A DNA stretch of 64,000 nt from Pricia antarctica (lineage in GTDB: Bacteria; Bacteroidota; Bacteroidia; Flavobacteriales; Flavobacteriaceae). Location: NCBI RefSeq assembly GCF_900101815.1, contig NZ_FNAO01000004.1, forward strand, positions 62,001-126,000, written 5' to 3'. A program made the translations under genes and the position numbers. The notes beneath the pieces are model-generated. The model did no database searches, was not told where the DNA came from, and saw only the letters and a program-made list of their open reading frames with translations. Positions 45,037-53,865 of this stretch are shown one piece after another; the stretch's first letter is position 1; every line of letters starts with the position of its first letter.

Positions 45037-45620
45037 AATATGTAGGCTTGACCGGGGGAATAGGCAGTGGTAAAACTACCGTTGCCAAGATGTTTACCCA
45101 GCTCGGCGTTCCGGTATATAACTCGGATGATGAGGCCAAACAACTCATGGAAAACTCCACATCCTTAAAAAAAGCGCTAAAAACCCTCCTTGGCGAAGCC
45201 GCCTACAAAAATGAAAGGTTAAACAAAACCTTCATCTCAGATCAGGTTTTTAATGACACATCCCTTTTAGGGCAGCTGAATTCCATCGTGCATCCGGCGG
45301 TAAGAACGCATTTTTTAGAATGGTCGAAACAACAAAAAACGGCCTATGTAATTCAAGAGGCCGCAATTATTTTTGAAATAGGCTCACAAAATTTTTACGA
45401 TAGAATCATATTGGTGACGGCACCCGAAAATCTCCGAATACAACGTATTATGGATAGGGATCCGAAAAGCTCCCCTACGACTATAAAGGCCCGAATGCAA
45501 AACCAATGGAAGGATACCCGAAAAATCGCTTCCTCCGACTATATAATCGAAAACCTTGACCTGAAAACGACGGAGCGCCAAGTTTTGAAAATACACCGCG
45601 CCCTCCTTGAGAATAGCTAA
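45033..45620 (+). CDS. coaE: Dephospho-CoA kinase
   Basis: A 195-residue P-loop kinase for the final step of coenzyme A synthesis. It has the Walker A GLTGGIGSGKTTVAKMF, the substrate site VYNSDDEAKQLM, LNSIVHPAVRTHF and the C-terminal RMQNQWKDTRKIASSDYIIEN. It overlaps the YbbR gene, so translation is coupled. Confidence 0.96.
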   Translation: MKYVGLTGGIGSGKTTVAKMFTQLGVPVYNSDDEAKQLMENSTSLKKALKTLLGEAAYKNERLNKTFISDQVFNDTSLLGQLNSIVHPAVRTHFLEWSKQQKTAYVIQEAAIIFEIGSQNFYDRIILVTAPENLRIQRIMDRDPKSSPTTIKARMQNQWKDTRKIASSDYIIENLDLKTTERQVLKIHRALLENS

Positions 45621-45722
45621 AATTCCAAATTTTAACATTTCTGTTAAGGTTTGGTTAAACACTTCGATTGCTACTGTTAAATCTTTAATTTTACGAAAAT
45701 AGGATTAACACAACACTAGTAC

Positions 45723-47303
45723 ATGAACAAAAGGTTATTTGTACTGTTGGTGGTGTTGATGAGCCTCTCCCTGATAGGAATAATCTTGGTGCAAGTTTTC
45801 TGGATCAAGCAATCGGTAGAGGATAAAGAGGAGCAATTCACCACTACGGTATCCGAAGTATTGCACAATGTTTCGGAAAAAATAGAGGAGCGGGAACGAA
45901 AGGATTATTTCGAACGCTATATTAATATAAAAGATAGTGTAGGCGAACCCAGGAGTTCGCATCTCAAGGATATATTTTTCATTGACCGAGACGTCAACTC
46001 CAACGAAATCCGTTTTTATTCCCACGGTATACTTGAAGAGGATTACAATATAGCATCAACGTTCTTTGACAATGGCAATGCCAGTGATACGACTACCATT
46101 AAGGGGTACACCAGTAAGCGCACCGAAACGATTTACAAAGAAGATTTCGGTTTAGACGGTAAGGGATATCGATTGACCGCGAAACAAAAGCTGGAAAAAA
46201 TTGGTGGACTTTCTTCTATGGAAAAAGCGGCCTTTGAAGATGTTTTCAGAGAATTTGCCAAGAAAGTCCCGATTCACAAAAGAGTGAGCAAACAAGAAAT
46301 TGAACTGCTTTTGGATCGTGAGCTGCGGAATCGCAATCTGAACCTTGACTTTGAATACGGCGTATATAGTAGGGGAATGCCGACGAAGGTAAAATCCCCA
46401 AAGTTTAAATTTGCAGAGAACACGCTATATAAGACCCCTATTTTTAAGGACAGTGAGGGAAACAGTAGTTTTTCGCTTTTGATTTCATTTCCGAAGAAGA
46501 AACGGTTTTTGATGGGTTCTATCTTGTGGCTGGCCATTTTGTCTTTATTGTTTACTCTTGTGATCGTAGCTTCCTATACAGGTGCTATTTATCAGCTGAT
46601 TCGACAGAAACAGATAGCGGAAATAAAATCCGATTTTATAAACAATATGACCCATGAGTTCAAAACGCCTATAGCCACCATAAACTTGGCGGTGGAAGCC
46701 ATACGGAATCCGAAAGTTATCGGTGACCACGAGAAGGTGCTGCGTTATCTTACCATGATACGGGACGAGAACAAGCGGATGCACGCACAGGTCGAGAACG
46801 TATTGCGCATATCGAAATTGGAAAAAAACCAGTTGGATATTAGTAAGGATAGGGTAGACGCACACGACATAATTCATGATGCCATAGCGCACGTCGAGCT
46901 TATTGTAGCAGATCGAGGTGGTTATATTGAAACCCATCTCGACGCAGAACGCAGTGAGGTAGTAGCCAATGAGATGCACTTTACCAATGTCATTGTCAAT
47001 ATTATGGACAATGCCATAAAATACTCCCCCGAAGCACCGCGTATCGATATTTTTACGGAAGTGGCCAAAAACCACATCATCATAAAAATACAAGACCATG
47101 GTGCCGGGATGAGCAAGGCGGTAGTTAAAAAAGTTTTTGAAAAATTCTACCGCGAGCATACGGGAGATATACATAACGTAAAAGGACACGGTCTTGGTCT
47201 CGCTTATGTTAAAAAAATTATAGATGATCATCAAGGCGAAGTCTATGCGGAGAGTGAAAAAGGAAAAGGAAGCACTTTCTACATAAAATTGCCTTTAATC
47301 TGA
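45723..47303 (+). CDS. Sensor histidine kinase (RprX-like)
   Basis: A 526-residue membrane kinase with TM1 at about 5-28, a ~230-residue periplasmic sensor and TM2 near 260-285 (SILWLAILSLLFTLVIVASY). The HisKA domain has H311 in NNMTHEFKTPIATINLAVEA. The HATPase has IVNIMDNAIKYSPE, DHGAGM and HGLGLAYVKKII. Its arrangement and its partner 29 bp downstream match the RprXY pair known from Bacteroides, for which envelope and stress roles have been suggested. It follows coaE by 102 bp. Confidence 0.92.
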   Translation: MNKRLFVLLVVLMSLSLIGIILVQVFWIKQSVEDKEEQFTTTVSEVLHNVSEKIEERERKDYFERYINIKDSVGEPRSSHLKDIFFIDRDVNSNEIRFYSHGILEEDYNIASTFFDNGNASDTTTIKGYTSKRTETIYKEDFGLDGKGYRLTAKQKLEKIGGLSSMEKAAFEDVFREFAKKVPIHKRVSKQEIELLLDRELRNRNLNLDFEYGVYSRGMPTKVKSPKFKFAENTLYKTPIFKDSEGNSSFSLLISFPKKKRFLMGSILWLAILSLLFTLVIVASYTGAIYQLIRQKQIAEIKSDFINNMTHEFKTPIATINLAVEAIRNPKVIGDHEKVLRYLTMIRDENKRMHAQVENVLRISKLEKNQLDISKDRVDAHDIIHDAIAHVELIVADRGGYIETHLDAERSEVVANEMHFTNVIVNIMDNAIKYSPEAPRIDIFTEVAKNHIIIKIQDHGAGMSKAVVKKVFEKFYREHTGDIHNVKGHGLGLAYVKKIIDDHQGEVYAESEKGKGSTFYIKLPLI

Positions 47304-47332
47304 AGTCCCAGTGACTTCGCTAACTCAATACT

Positions 47333-48046
47333 ATGGAAACAGTAAACAAGAAAATACTTTTGGTAGAAGACGATCCCAATTTCGGGATAGTACTCAAAGA
47401 TTATCTGTCAATGAACGATTTTGACGTTACCTTGGCAAAAAACGGAATGGAGGGGTTTGAAAAATTTAAAAAGGATAATTATGACATCTGTATTTTAGAT
47501 GTCATGATGCCCTATAAAGACGGCTTTACCTTGGCCAAGGAAATCCGCGAGAAAAACGAACATGTACCTATCGTTTTTCTTACCGCCAAGACCATGAAGG
47601 AAGACGTTCTCAAAGGCTATAAGGCCGGTGCCGACGATTACTTGAACAAGCCTTTCGATTCTGAAGTACTCTTGATGAAAATTAGGGCGATACTTCAAAG
47701 AAAATCGTCGAACTCATTGTCCGAAAGTAAGAAGTTTGAGTTTGAATTAGGTAACTTTCATTTGAATTCCAAATTACGTTTCCTAAAGTATAAAGACCAA
47801 GAAGCGATAAAACTATCACCCAAAGAAAATGAACTTTTGCGCTTGTTGGCCCTTCACGAAAACGATTTGATGCCAAGGGAACTCGCACTTACCAAAATTT
47901 GGCGTGACGACAATTATTTTACTTCAAGGAGTATGGATGTCTATATCGCTAAGTTGCGAAAATATTTGAAAATTGACGATGACGTTGAAATCCTGAACAT
48001 CCATGGCGAAGGCTTTCGTTTGGTGGTGAAGGAAGAGCAGAAATAG
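47333..48046 (+). CDS. OmpR-family response regulator (RprY-like)
   Basis: A 237-residue regulator. The receiver has ILLVEDDPNFG, phospho-acceptor D56 in DICILDVMMPYKDG, FLTAKT and DDYLNKPFDSE. The winged-helix DNA-binding domain covers the C-terminal ~100 residues (AIKLSPKENELLRLLALHE, SRSMDVYIAKLRKYL, LNIHGEGFRLV). It pairs with the upstream kinase. Confidence 0.94.
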   Translation: METVNKKILLVEDDPNFGIVLKDYLSMNDFDVTLAKNGMEGFEKFKKDNYDICILDVMMPYKDGFTLAKEIREKNEHVPIVFLTAKTMKEDVLKGYKAGADDYLNKPFDSEVLLMKIRAILQRKSSNSLSESKKFEFELGNFHLNSKLRFLKYKDQEAIKLSPKENELLRLLALHENDLMPRELALTKIWRDDNYFTSRSMDVYIAKLRKYLKIDDDVEILNIHGEGFRLVVKEEQK

Positions 48047-48082
48047 AATTTCCCCCATACTTTAAGGGATACAATTATAAAA

Positions 48083-48116
48083 AAATAGACCGATTCTATC
48101 TAGAACCGGTCTATTT
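48083..48116. terminator. Bidirectional terminator between RprY-like gene and gluconokinase
   Basis: AAATAGACCG (48083-48092) and CGGTCTATTT (48107-48116) pair perfectly, with a further TTCTA/TAGAA pairing inside. On the minus strand the stem ends in seven T, so it serves gluconokinase well and probably also the convergent regulator operon. Confidence 0.88.
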
Positions 48117-48173
48117 AAGTTGGTATTGTAAATTTTACAATTTAAAAAGAAAATAGGAAATCTAAGGCAGGGG

Positions 48174-48680
48174 TCAGCCGCGATGGTTTTGATTCAATTG
48201 CTTCATAATATCGGCAACTATTTCCGGGGGTGTGGCCGCGATGGAAACCGAAACCGCATGAACCGGAATTTCTAAAGCTTCAAATTGTGAACGTAAAAGC
48301 TCTGGTGGCATAAAATGACCCTTGCGATCGGCCAATCGTTTCGAAATCAGTTCAAAGGAGCCTTCAAGATACACAAATTGTATTCGATCTAAGCCTTTCC
48401 GAAGTAACTTTCGATACTTGCTTTTTAATGCGGAGCATGCAATGACCGCCCCTTTATCTGAATGTTCTTTGGCCAGTTCATTCAGCCGTTCAAGCCAGCC
48501 TTTGCGATCATCGTCGTTCAATGGATGTCCGTGGGCCATTTTTTCAACATTAGCTTCAGGATGATAACCGTCGCCGTCAAAAAAGGAAATTCCGAGTTTT
48601 TCTGCCAGAAGTTTTCCGATGGTAGTCTTTCCGGAACCGGAAACTCCCATGACGAAAAATATGTGGTCGTTTTTGTCCAT
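48174..48680 (-). CDS. Gluconokinase
   Basis: A 168-residue P-loop kinase. It has Walker A GVSGSGKT at 12-19 and the substrate motif FFDGDGYHPEANVEKM, typical of GntK/IdnK enzymes. HGHPLNDDDRKGWLERLNEL and the CSALKSKYRKLLR helix follow, then KGHFMPPELLRSQFEALE. It phosphorylates D-gluconate to 6-phosphogluconate, feeding the pentose phosphate or Entner-Doudoroff route. No gluconate transporter is adjacent. Confidence 0.94.
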   Translation of the reverse strand: MDKNDHIFFVMGVSGSGKTTIGKLLAEKLGISFFDGDGYHPEANVEKMAHGHPLNDDDRKGWLERLNELAKEHSDKGAVIACSALKSKYRKLLRKGLDRIQFVYLEGSFELISKRLADRKGHFMPPELLRSQFEALEIPVHAVSVSIAATPPEIVADIMKQLNQNHRG

Positions 48681-48783
48681 CTTTAAAAGTGTATAGGTAT
48701 TGGTTAAAAGTAATACTCCGGCTATCGTTGACCTCGGCGGCTATTAGCCCAACTCAATCCAACAAACCAAGGAACCCGAACCG

Positions 48784-49698
48784 TTAAACTGTATCTCGCA
48801 TTTTATTTTCTACTTCAGAAATCAGGGCATTTCTCTCAATGTCGTTAGATACCCATAGGGTATCGTCGTTTTTTCGGAACCAGGTCATTTGGCGCTTGGC
48901 GAATCGGCGGGTATTCTTTTTTATTTCCGATATCGCAAAATCCAAAGTCCAGTTACCCTCCAAATAATGAAAAAGCTCTTTGTAACCGACTGTTTGAAGG
49001 GCATTTAGGTTTGAGTGCTCTTTTAGCTTTTCGACTTCCGATATCAGACCTCGGACGATCATGTCATCTACTCTTGAGTTGATGCGGTCATAGACGAGTT
49101 GCCTATCTGCCTTTAAACCTATGCTTATCGTTCTGAAAGGCCGCGATTTTTTCGCCTTTTCCAGAAAGGAGGAGTAGGGTTTTCCCGTGCCAAAACAAAT
49201 CTCAAGGGCACGTATCAGACGATGGGGATTTTCTTTGTCCACTTTTTCATAGTAGCCGGGATCCTCCTCTTTTAATTGCTCCTGAAGTTTTTCGATGCCG
49301 TTTTGCTCATATACCTTATTCAATTGTTTTCTGATATCCGGATCGATTTTGGGAAATTTGTCCATTCCCTTCGTTACGGCATCGTTATATAAACCACTGC
49401 CGCCGACCATTACTACGATATCCTTTTTCGTAAAAAGTTTTTCCAGTAGTTGAAGCGCTTCCCTTTCAAAATCTCCGACCGAATACGCATCCAAAATACT
49501 CTTTTGCTGAATGAAATGATGCTTTGCGGCGGCCAGTTCTTCTGCTGATGGTACGGCGGTACCGATGCACATTTCCTTATAAAACTGTCTGGAATCCGAC
49601 GAAATAATTTCCGTATCAAAATGCTTGGCGAGGAAAATTGCCACTGTGGTCTTTCCGATAGCGGTGGGGCCTACGATGGATAGCAAGGTCTTATTCAT
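48784..49698 (-). CDS. miaA: tRNA dimethylallyltransferase
   Basis: A 304-residue enzyme that isopentenylates A37 of tRNAs reading UNN codons. Features are the P-loop GPTAIGKTT (10-18), EIISSDSRQFYKEM and GSGLYNDAV. The tRNA-contact region is RALEICFGTGKPYS, and the C-terminal NTRRFAKRQMTWFRK is typical. The start codon overlaps the stop of the upstream channel gene by one base (TAATG), so translation is coupled. Confidence 0.96.
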   Translation of the reverse strand: MNKTLLSIVGPTAIGKTTVAIFLAKHFDTEIISSDSRQFYKEMCIGTAVPSAEELAAAKHHFIQQKSILDAYSVGDFEREALQLLEKLFTKKDIVVMVGGSGLYNDAVTKGMDKFPKIDPDIRKQLNKVYEQNGIEKLQEQLKEEDPGYYEKVDKENPHRLIRALEICFGTGKPYSSFLEKAKKSRPFRTISIGLKADRQLVYDRINSRVDDMIVRGLISEVEKLKEHSNLNALQTVGYKELFHYLEGNWTLDFAISEIKKNTRRFAKRQMTWFRKNDDTLWVSNDIERNALISEVENKMRDTV

Positions 49699-50546
49699 TA
49701 TAGCTCACTTCCACAATTATAACAATATTTAGCATCGTCTCTATGGCCTTCTTTTGCACAAGTGGTACAGGCTTGAGTGTTTACGTGTACAAACTGATCG
49801 TCGTCCGCATCTTTATTACTTTTGACCTGTTTGCCCATTTCTGCAGTAACGATACCCGTCGGAACGGCAATGATGCCATAACCTAATAACATAATCATCG
49901 TGGCAATTAGCTGGCCTTGTGGGGTAATTGGTGCGATATCACCATAACCTACGGTAGTCAGCGTAACGATAGTCCAATAAATACTGGTGGGAATACTCGT
50001 AAAGCCAGCCTGTTCACCTTCGATGTAGTACATCAAGGTACCCATTATTACCGCTATGATGAACACGGCAAACAAAAAGACAGTGATTTTCGCCCTACTG
50101 TCTTTCAGGGCTTTGCGCAATTGAGAAGCTTCACCTAAAAACCGTACCAGTTTTAAAATTCTAAAAATCCTTAATAGTCTTAAGGCCCTTACCGCCAAAA
50201 ACACCTGTGAACCCACTAAAATATACGAAAGATAAAGCGGTATGGTGGAAAGAAAATCGATGATTCCGTAAAAACTAAAAATATATTTCCACGGTTTTTT
50301 AATGGTGACGATACGGGCAATATATTCAATGGTAAACAAAATCGTGATGATCCACTCAAATACGAAGAGACTTCGATGATAGGTGGCATCGATCCATTTG
50401 ACACTTTCCAGCATAACCAGCAGAACACTGATAATTATGAGTATGAACAAAAGAATGTCAAACCATTTACCCATAGGGGTATCGGCCTCATAAATAACTT
50501 CGTGGACTTTGTGTCTCCAGCCCTTTTCCGGTTTGGTTCTTGGCAA
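49698..50546 (-). CDS. Voltage-gated-type K+ channel with zinc ribbon
   Basis: A 282-residue ion channel with a six-helix Kv-like layout. An arginine-rich S4-like segment (RALRLLRIFRILKLVRFLG) is followed by S5, the selectivity filter TTVGYGD in SIYWTIVTLTTVGYGD, and S6 (LIATMIMLLGYGIIAVPTGI). The cytoplasmic tail ends in CTTCAKEGHRDDAKYCYNCG, a Cys-x2-Cys pair twice, which is a small zinc ribbon not needed in ordinary channels. It is 3 bp after the exonuclease gene and overlaps miaA. Confidence 0.93.
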   Translation of the reverse strand: MPRTKPEKGWRHKVHEVIYEADTPMGKWFDILLFILIIISVLLVMLESVKWIDATYHRSLFVFEWIITILFTIEYIARIVTIKKPWKYIFSFYGIIDFLSTIPLYLSYILVGSQVFLAVRALRLLRIFRILKLVRFLGEASQLRKALKDSRAKITVFLFAVFIIAVIMGTLMYYIEGEQAGFTSIPTSIYWTIVTLTTVGYGDIAPITPQGQLIATMIMLLGYGIIAVPTGIVTAEMGKQVKSNKDADDDQFVHVNTQACTTCAKEGHRDDAKYCYNCGSEL

Positions 50547-50549
50547 AAC

Positions 50550-51917
50550 TTAGGTGCTTAGGTGCAAAATTTTAGAAACCTTTCTTTTTCTAAGGTAGGT
50601 TTCAATAATATGTTCGGAAGCATCGTTTCCGGTCATTGGAACGATAATGGATTCTAAAATATGGATGTTGTTGATTTGATGGTTCAAGTCGTAATAGCCT
50701 AAACCCTTAAAATGACCGTTTTTGATTAATATGGCACTGTGTTCACCAATATCACGTCCTTTGTCGACAATAACCATATTTTTATCACAGAGCGAATACT
50801 TGCTGACGGCTTCGGAAACTTTTTGATTGTAATGTTCAATACTTTCCTTTCTAATGCAGGCACCGTCACACTCACCGGAATCGTAATTGGAACAATTCTT
50901 TTTGGCCGCGGAGATACCATTCAGTTTATCGCACAATCGGAATTCCTTGGTCAGTTTACGGATAAAGTTCTCGGCGGCCATCATACTATTGAAGGTAGCG
51001 AAACTGCCGTTTTTATCCTTAAGATTTTTGGCCTTTAATATCTGGTAGCCATTTTCATCGGTGTGCGTACATACCCCATGAGAAAAGTTTTGTAGGGGGG
51101 ATTTTTGATTGAATTTTGGTCGGTTGCGGACCAGTTCTTCGTTTTCCTTCAAAAGGGCCACAAGTTCGCTACCGGTTTTTTCGTAAGTCACCTTTTTGGT
51201 CGCTTTCTGTAGTTGCCTTCCCTTACTGCCGCTTTTGGTGAAATGTTGGTTTACCCGCTTTTTCATGTCGCTGCTCTTTCCCAAGAATATGATCTCACCC
51301 TCTTTGTCGTGCATGTAATAGACCCCGACCTCCGAGGGTATCGACTCCACGATATCCAATTGTCGATCGGACAGCTCCCCATGCGTCTCTTTTCGTATTA
51401 CATTCTTAATAATGGTTTTATCAGAATCTTTTGTAAGTAATACTTTAAATAGTTTTAGGGTGGCCAACGCATCGCCGTTGGCCCGGTGACGGTCACTCAC
51501 CGCAATACCGAGGGAGCGCACCAATTTTCCCAGACTGTGCGATTCCGCTTCGGGAATCAGTTGTTTCGAAAGGTCAACCGTACACAACGTCTTTCGTTCG
51601 AAATTATAGCCCAACCTACGGAATTCCGTCCGCAAAATTCTGTAATCGAATTGGGCATTGTGGGCTACCAGTACCGCATCTTGCGTTATCTCGACGATAC
51701 GCTTGGCCACTTCATGGAATTTGGGAGCGGTGCGCAGCATTTTGTTGTTGATACCGGTAAGTTTGACCACAAAAGGCTGGATTTCCTTTTCGGGATTCAC
51801 TAGACTGATAAATTGGTCCACCACTTGATGGCCATCGAACTTATGAATGGCGATTTCGGTGATGCCTTCTTCGTTGTATTTTCCTCCCGTCGTCTCTATA
51901 TCGAGTATGGCGTACAT
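50550..51917 (-). CDS. DEDDh exonuclease fused to GIY-YIG nuclease
   Basis: A 455-residue protein. The N-terminal DnaQ-like 3'-5' exonuclease has DIETTG (motif I), HNAQFDYRILRTEF (motif II) and HRANGDALATLKLF (motif III with H and D). A GIY-YIG domain follows at about 205-285 (SEVGVYYMHDKEGEIIFLGKS, MKKRVNQHF). The C-terminal domain has four Cys in SAAKKNCSNYDSGECDGACI, resembling the Cho/UvrC-like family. This fusion is known in Bacteroidota and is probably a repair nuclease. It heads the operon with the channel and miaA. A TACTTTG element is upstream at about 51959. Confidence 0.92.
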   Translation of the reverse strand: MYAILDIETTGGKYNEEGITEIAIHKFDGHQVVDQFISLVNPEKEIQPFVVKLTGINNKMLRTAPKFHEVAKRIVEITQDAVLVAHNAQFDYRILRTEFRRLGYNFERKTLCTVDLSKQLIPEAESHSLGKLVRSLGIAVSDRHRANGDALATLKLFKVLLTKDSDKTIIKNVIRKETHGELSDRQLDIVESIPSEVGVYYMHDKEGEIIFLGKSSDMKKRVNQHFTKSGSKGRQLQKATKKVTYEKTGSELVALLKENEELVRNRPKFNQKSPLQNFSHGVCTHTDENGYQILKAKNLKDKNGSFATFNSMMAAENFIRKLTKEFRLCDKLNGISAAKKNCSNYDSGECDGACIRKESIEHYNQKVSEAVSKYSLCDKNMVIVDKGRDIGEHSAILIKNGHFKGLGYYDLNHQINNIHILESIIVPMTGNDASEHIIETYLRKRKVSKILHLST

Positions 51918-52002
51918 TTAATTTTAATGTTTTTTCAAGATTCTTCGTTAGACTTACAAAGTACCCCTATTTGCCGTGGAATACATTGCATGTCTTTTTT
52001 GC

Positions 52003-52656
52003 TTATTTTCTAGCTCCAAAGATACTACTTCCTATGCGTACCATGGTGCTGCCTTCTTCGATGGCGATTTTATAGTCACCGCTCATACCCATGGAAAGGA
52101 TATCTATTTCGGGAAGCCTGGTTTTCAATTCTACAAAATGGGATTTTAATTGTCTGAATTCCCGACGCACTTGGTTTTCGTCATCGGTAAGTGTGGCCAT
52201 GCCCATCAGGCCTTTAATATTGATATTCTCCAATTTTTGGAATTCTTCGGAAGCCACAATTTCTTGCAGCTCCTTCTTATCCAAACCAAACTTGGTATCT
52301 TCTTCCGCAATATGAATCTGAAGGAGGCAATCGACGGTTCTATCCGCTTTTTTAGCCCTTTTATTGATTTCCTTTAACAATCGAAAACTATCTACACCGT
52401 GAATGAGGGCTACGAAGTCGATCATGTATTTCACTTTGTTGCGCTGTACGTGCCCGATCATGTGCCATTGGATGTCCTTTGGCAAACTTTCCCATTTGTC
52501 CACCATTTCCTGCACTTTGTTTTCGCCTAGAATACGTTGTCCGGCCTCATAGGCTTCCTGTAAATCGCTCACCGGTTTTGTTTTGGATACGGCGACTAGA
52601 GTCACCTGTTCGGGAATCGAACCTTTTATCTTTTCGAGATTTTCTTTTATGGACAT
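52003..52656 (-). CDS. YggS-type PLP homeostasis protein
   Basis: A 217-residue fold-type III PLP-binding protein. The PLP lysine is K25 in LVAVSKTKPVSDLQEA. Further motifs are FGENKVQE-type ILGENKVQEMVDKWE, WHMIGHVQRNKVKYM, IKGLMGMATL and the C-terminal LSMGMSGDYKIAIEEGSTMVRIG. Proteins of this family (PLPBP) maintain vitamin B6 and amino-acid balance and have no known catalysis. Confidence 0.95.
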   Translation of the reverse strand: MSIKENLEKIKGSIPEQVTLVAVSKTKPVSDLQEAYEAGQRILGENKVQEMVDKWESLPKDIQWHMIGHVQRNKVKYMIDFVALIHGVDSFRLLKEINKRAKKADRTVDCLLQIHIAEEDTKFGLDKKELQEIVASEEFQKLENINIKGLMGMATLTDDENQVRREFRQLKSHFVELKTRLPEIDILSMGMSGDYKIAIEEGSTMVRIGSSIFGARK

Positions 52657-52809
52657 ATGACTGTTTGAATTAGAATTTTAAGGATAAAATGATGATTGAA
52701 TTTGCACGGGCTATCAACCACTGGCTTTTAGCTGTTGACTGCTTGATTATTAGCACTGAGCGGACTTAACATTGACTAACAAACGACACTGCCCAACTTT
52801 AAATTCGTA

Positions 52810-53697
52810 TTACAAGTGCCTACCGCTAACCTTCTCCGCTTTTTTCGACTCGGAATAATCATAAAATCCCTCTCCGGACTTGACGCCCAATTTCCCTGCG
52901 TTTACCATGTTGACGAGCAGGGGACAGGGGGCGTACTTGGGATTTTTGAGTCCGTCGTACATGACGTTTAAGATAGATAGACATACGTCCAATCCTATAT
53001 AATCCGCCAATTGTAGGGGACCCATTGGATGCGCCATACCCAATTTCATAATGGTATCGATTTCAGATACTCCCGCTACGCCGTGATACAGGGTTTCAAT
53101 AGCCTCGTTGATCATGGGCATTAAAATCCGATTGGCAACAAAACCGGGATAATCGTTGACCTCCGTTGGGGTCTTTCCCAATTTCTGGGAAACTTTCATG
53201 ATAGTCTGGGTCGTTTTGTCGGAAGTTCTATAACCACGGATAATCTCTACGAGTTGCATGATGGGCACAGGATTCATAAAATGCATACCTATTACCTTGT
53301 CCGGTCGTTGAGTCGCCGCAGCAATTTTTGTGATGGATATGGACGAGGTGTTCGTGGCCAGAATGGTGTTTTTGGCGCATAAACCATCCAGCTCCCCAAA
53401 AATCTTAAGTTTCACCTCCAAATTTTCCGATGCTGCCTCGATGACCAAATCGGTATCCGCAATACCCTCGGCGAGTAAGGTGTACGTAGCTATTTTGCCC
53501 AAGGTAGCAGATTTCACGGTTTCGTCAATTTTTTCTTTGGCGATCATCCGGTCCAGATTCTTCGATATGGTCGAGATACCTTTGTCCAAAGCGTTCTGCG
53601 AAATATCGATAAGATTAACGCTGTATCCAGTTTGTGCGAAGACATGGGAAATTCCGTTGCCCATGGTACCTGCTCCAATTACCGCTATATGTTTCAT
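52810..53697 (-). CDS. 3-hydroxyacyl-CoA (hydroxybutyryl-CoA) dehydrogenase
   Basis: A 295-residue NAD-dependent enzyme. The Rossmann loop is VIGAGTMGNGISHVFAQTGY. LVIEAASENLEVK, NTSSISITKIAAAT, IGMHFMNPVPIMQLVEII (catalytic His) and DYPGFVANRILMPMINEA are further diagnostic. The size is that of single-domain 3-hydroxybutyryl-CoA dehydrogenases rather than the FadB fusion. It interconverts acetoacetyl-CoA-type 3-ketoacyl-CoA and 3-hydroxyacyl-CoA. It lies alone on this strand. Confidence 0.93.
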   Translation of the reverse strand: MKHIAVIGAGTMGNGISHVFAQTGYSVNLIDISQNALDKGISTISKNLDRMIAKEKIDETVKSATLGKIATYTLLAEGIADTDLVIEAASENLEVKLKIFGELDGLCAKNTILATNTSSISITKIAAATQRPDKVIGMHFMNPVPIMQLVEIIRGYRTSDKTTQTIMKVSQKLGKTPTEVNDYPGFVANRILMPMINEAIETLYHGVAGVSEIDTIMKLGMAHPMGPLQLADYIGLDVCLSILNVMYDGLKNPKYAPCPLLVNMVNAGKLGVKSGEGFYDYSESKKAEKVSGRHL

Positions 53698-53745
53698 AGT
53701 CTATTTTGTAATTTCCTGTCCTATCCTAAGTAGTTTGTAATGATT

Positions 53746-53781
53746 ACTTCGAATGCGCTCAGTATAAACTAAAGTCGAAAT
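53746..53781 (+). repeat. Dispersed 36-bp intergenic repeat, best copy
   Basis: It contains GCGCTCAGTATAAACTA flanked by TTCGA on the left and TCGAAA on the right, so its ends are inverted. Related copies are at 36878-36913 (opposite strand), 28525-28560 and 21212-21247. Confidence 0.65.
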
Positions 53782-53865
53782 ACTTTGGATAAACTTCGGA
53801 AGGAATATTATTCCTTAATATCAAAATATCAAAACGCTTAATTTAGTAGCACCGAGCACCAAAAA

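Noticed and set aside
46545-47234. Open frame (229 codons) antisense to the RprX-like kinase
   Set aside because: Composition is rich in Tyr/Phe/His without family motifs; the kinase frame explains the region fully.
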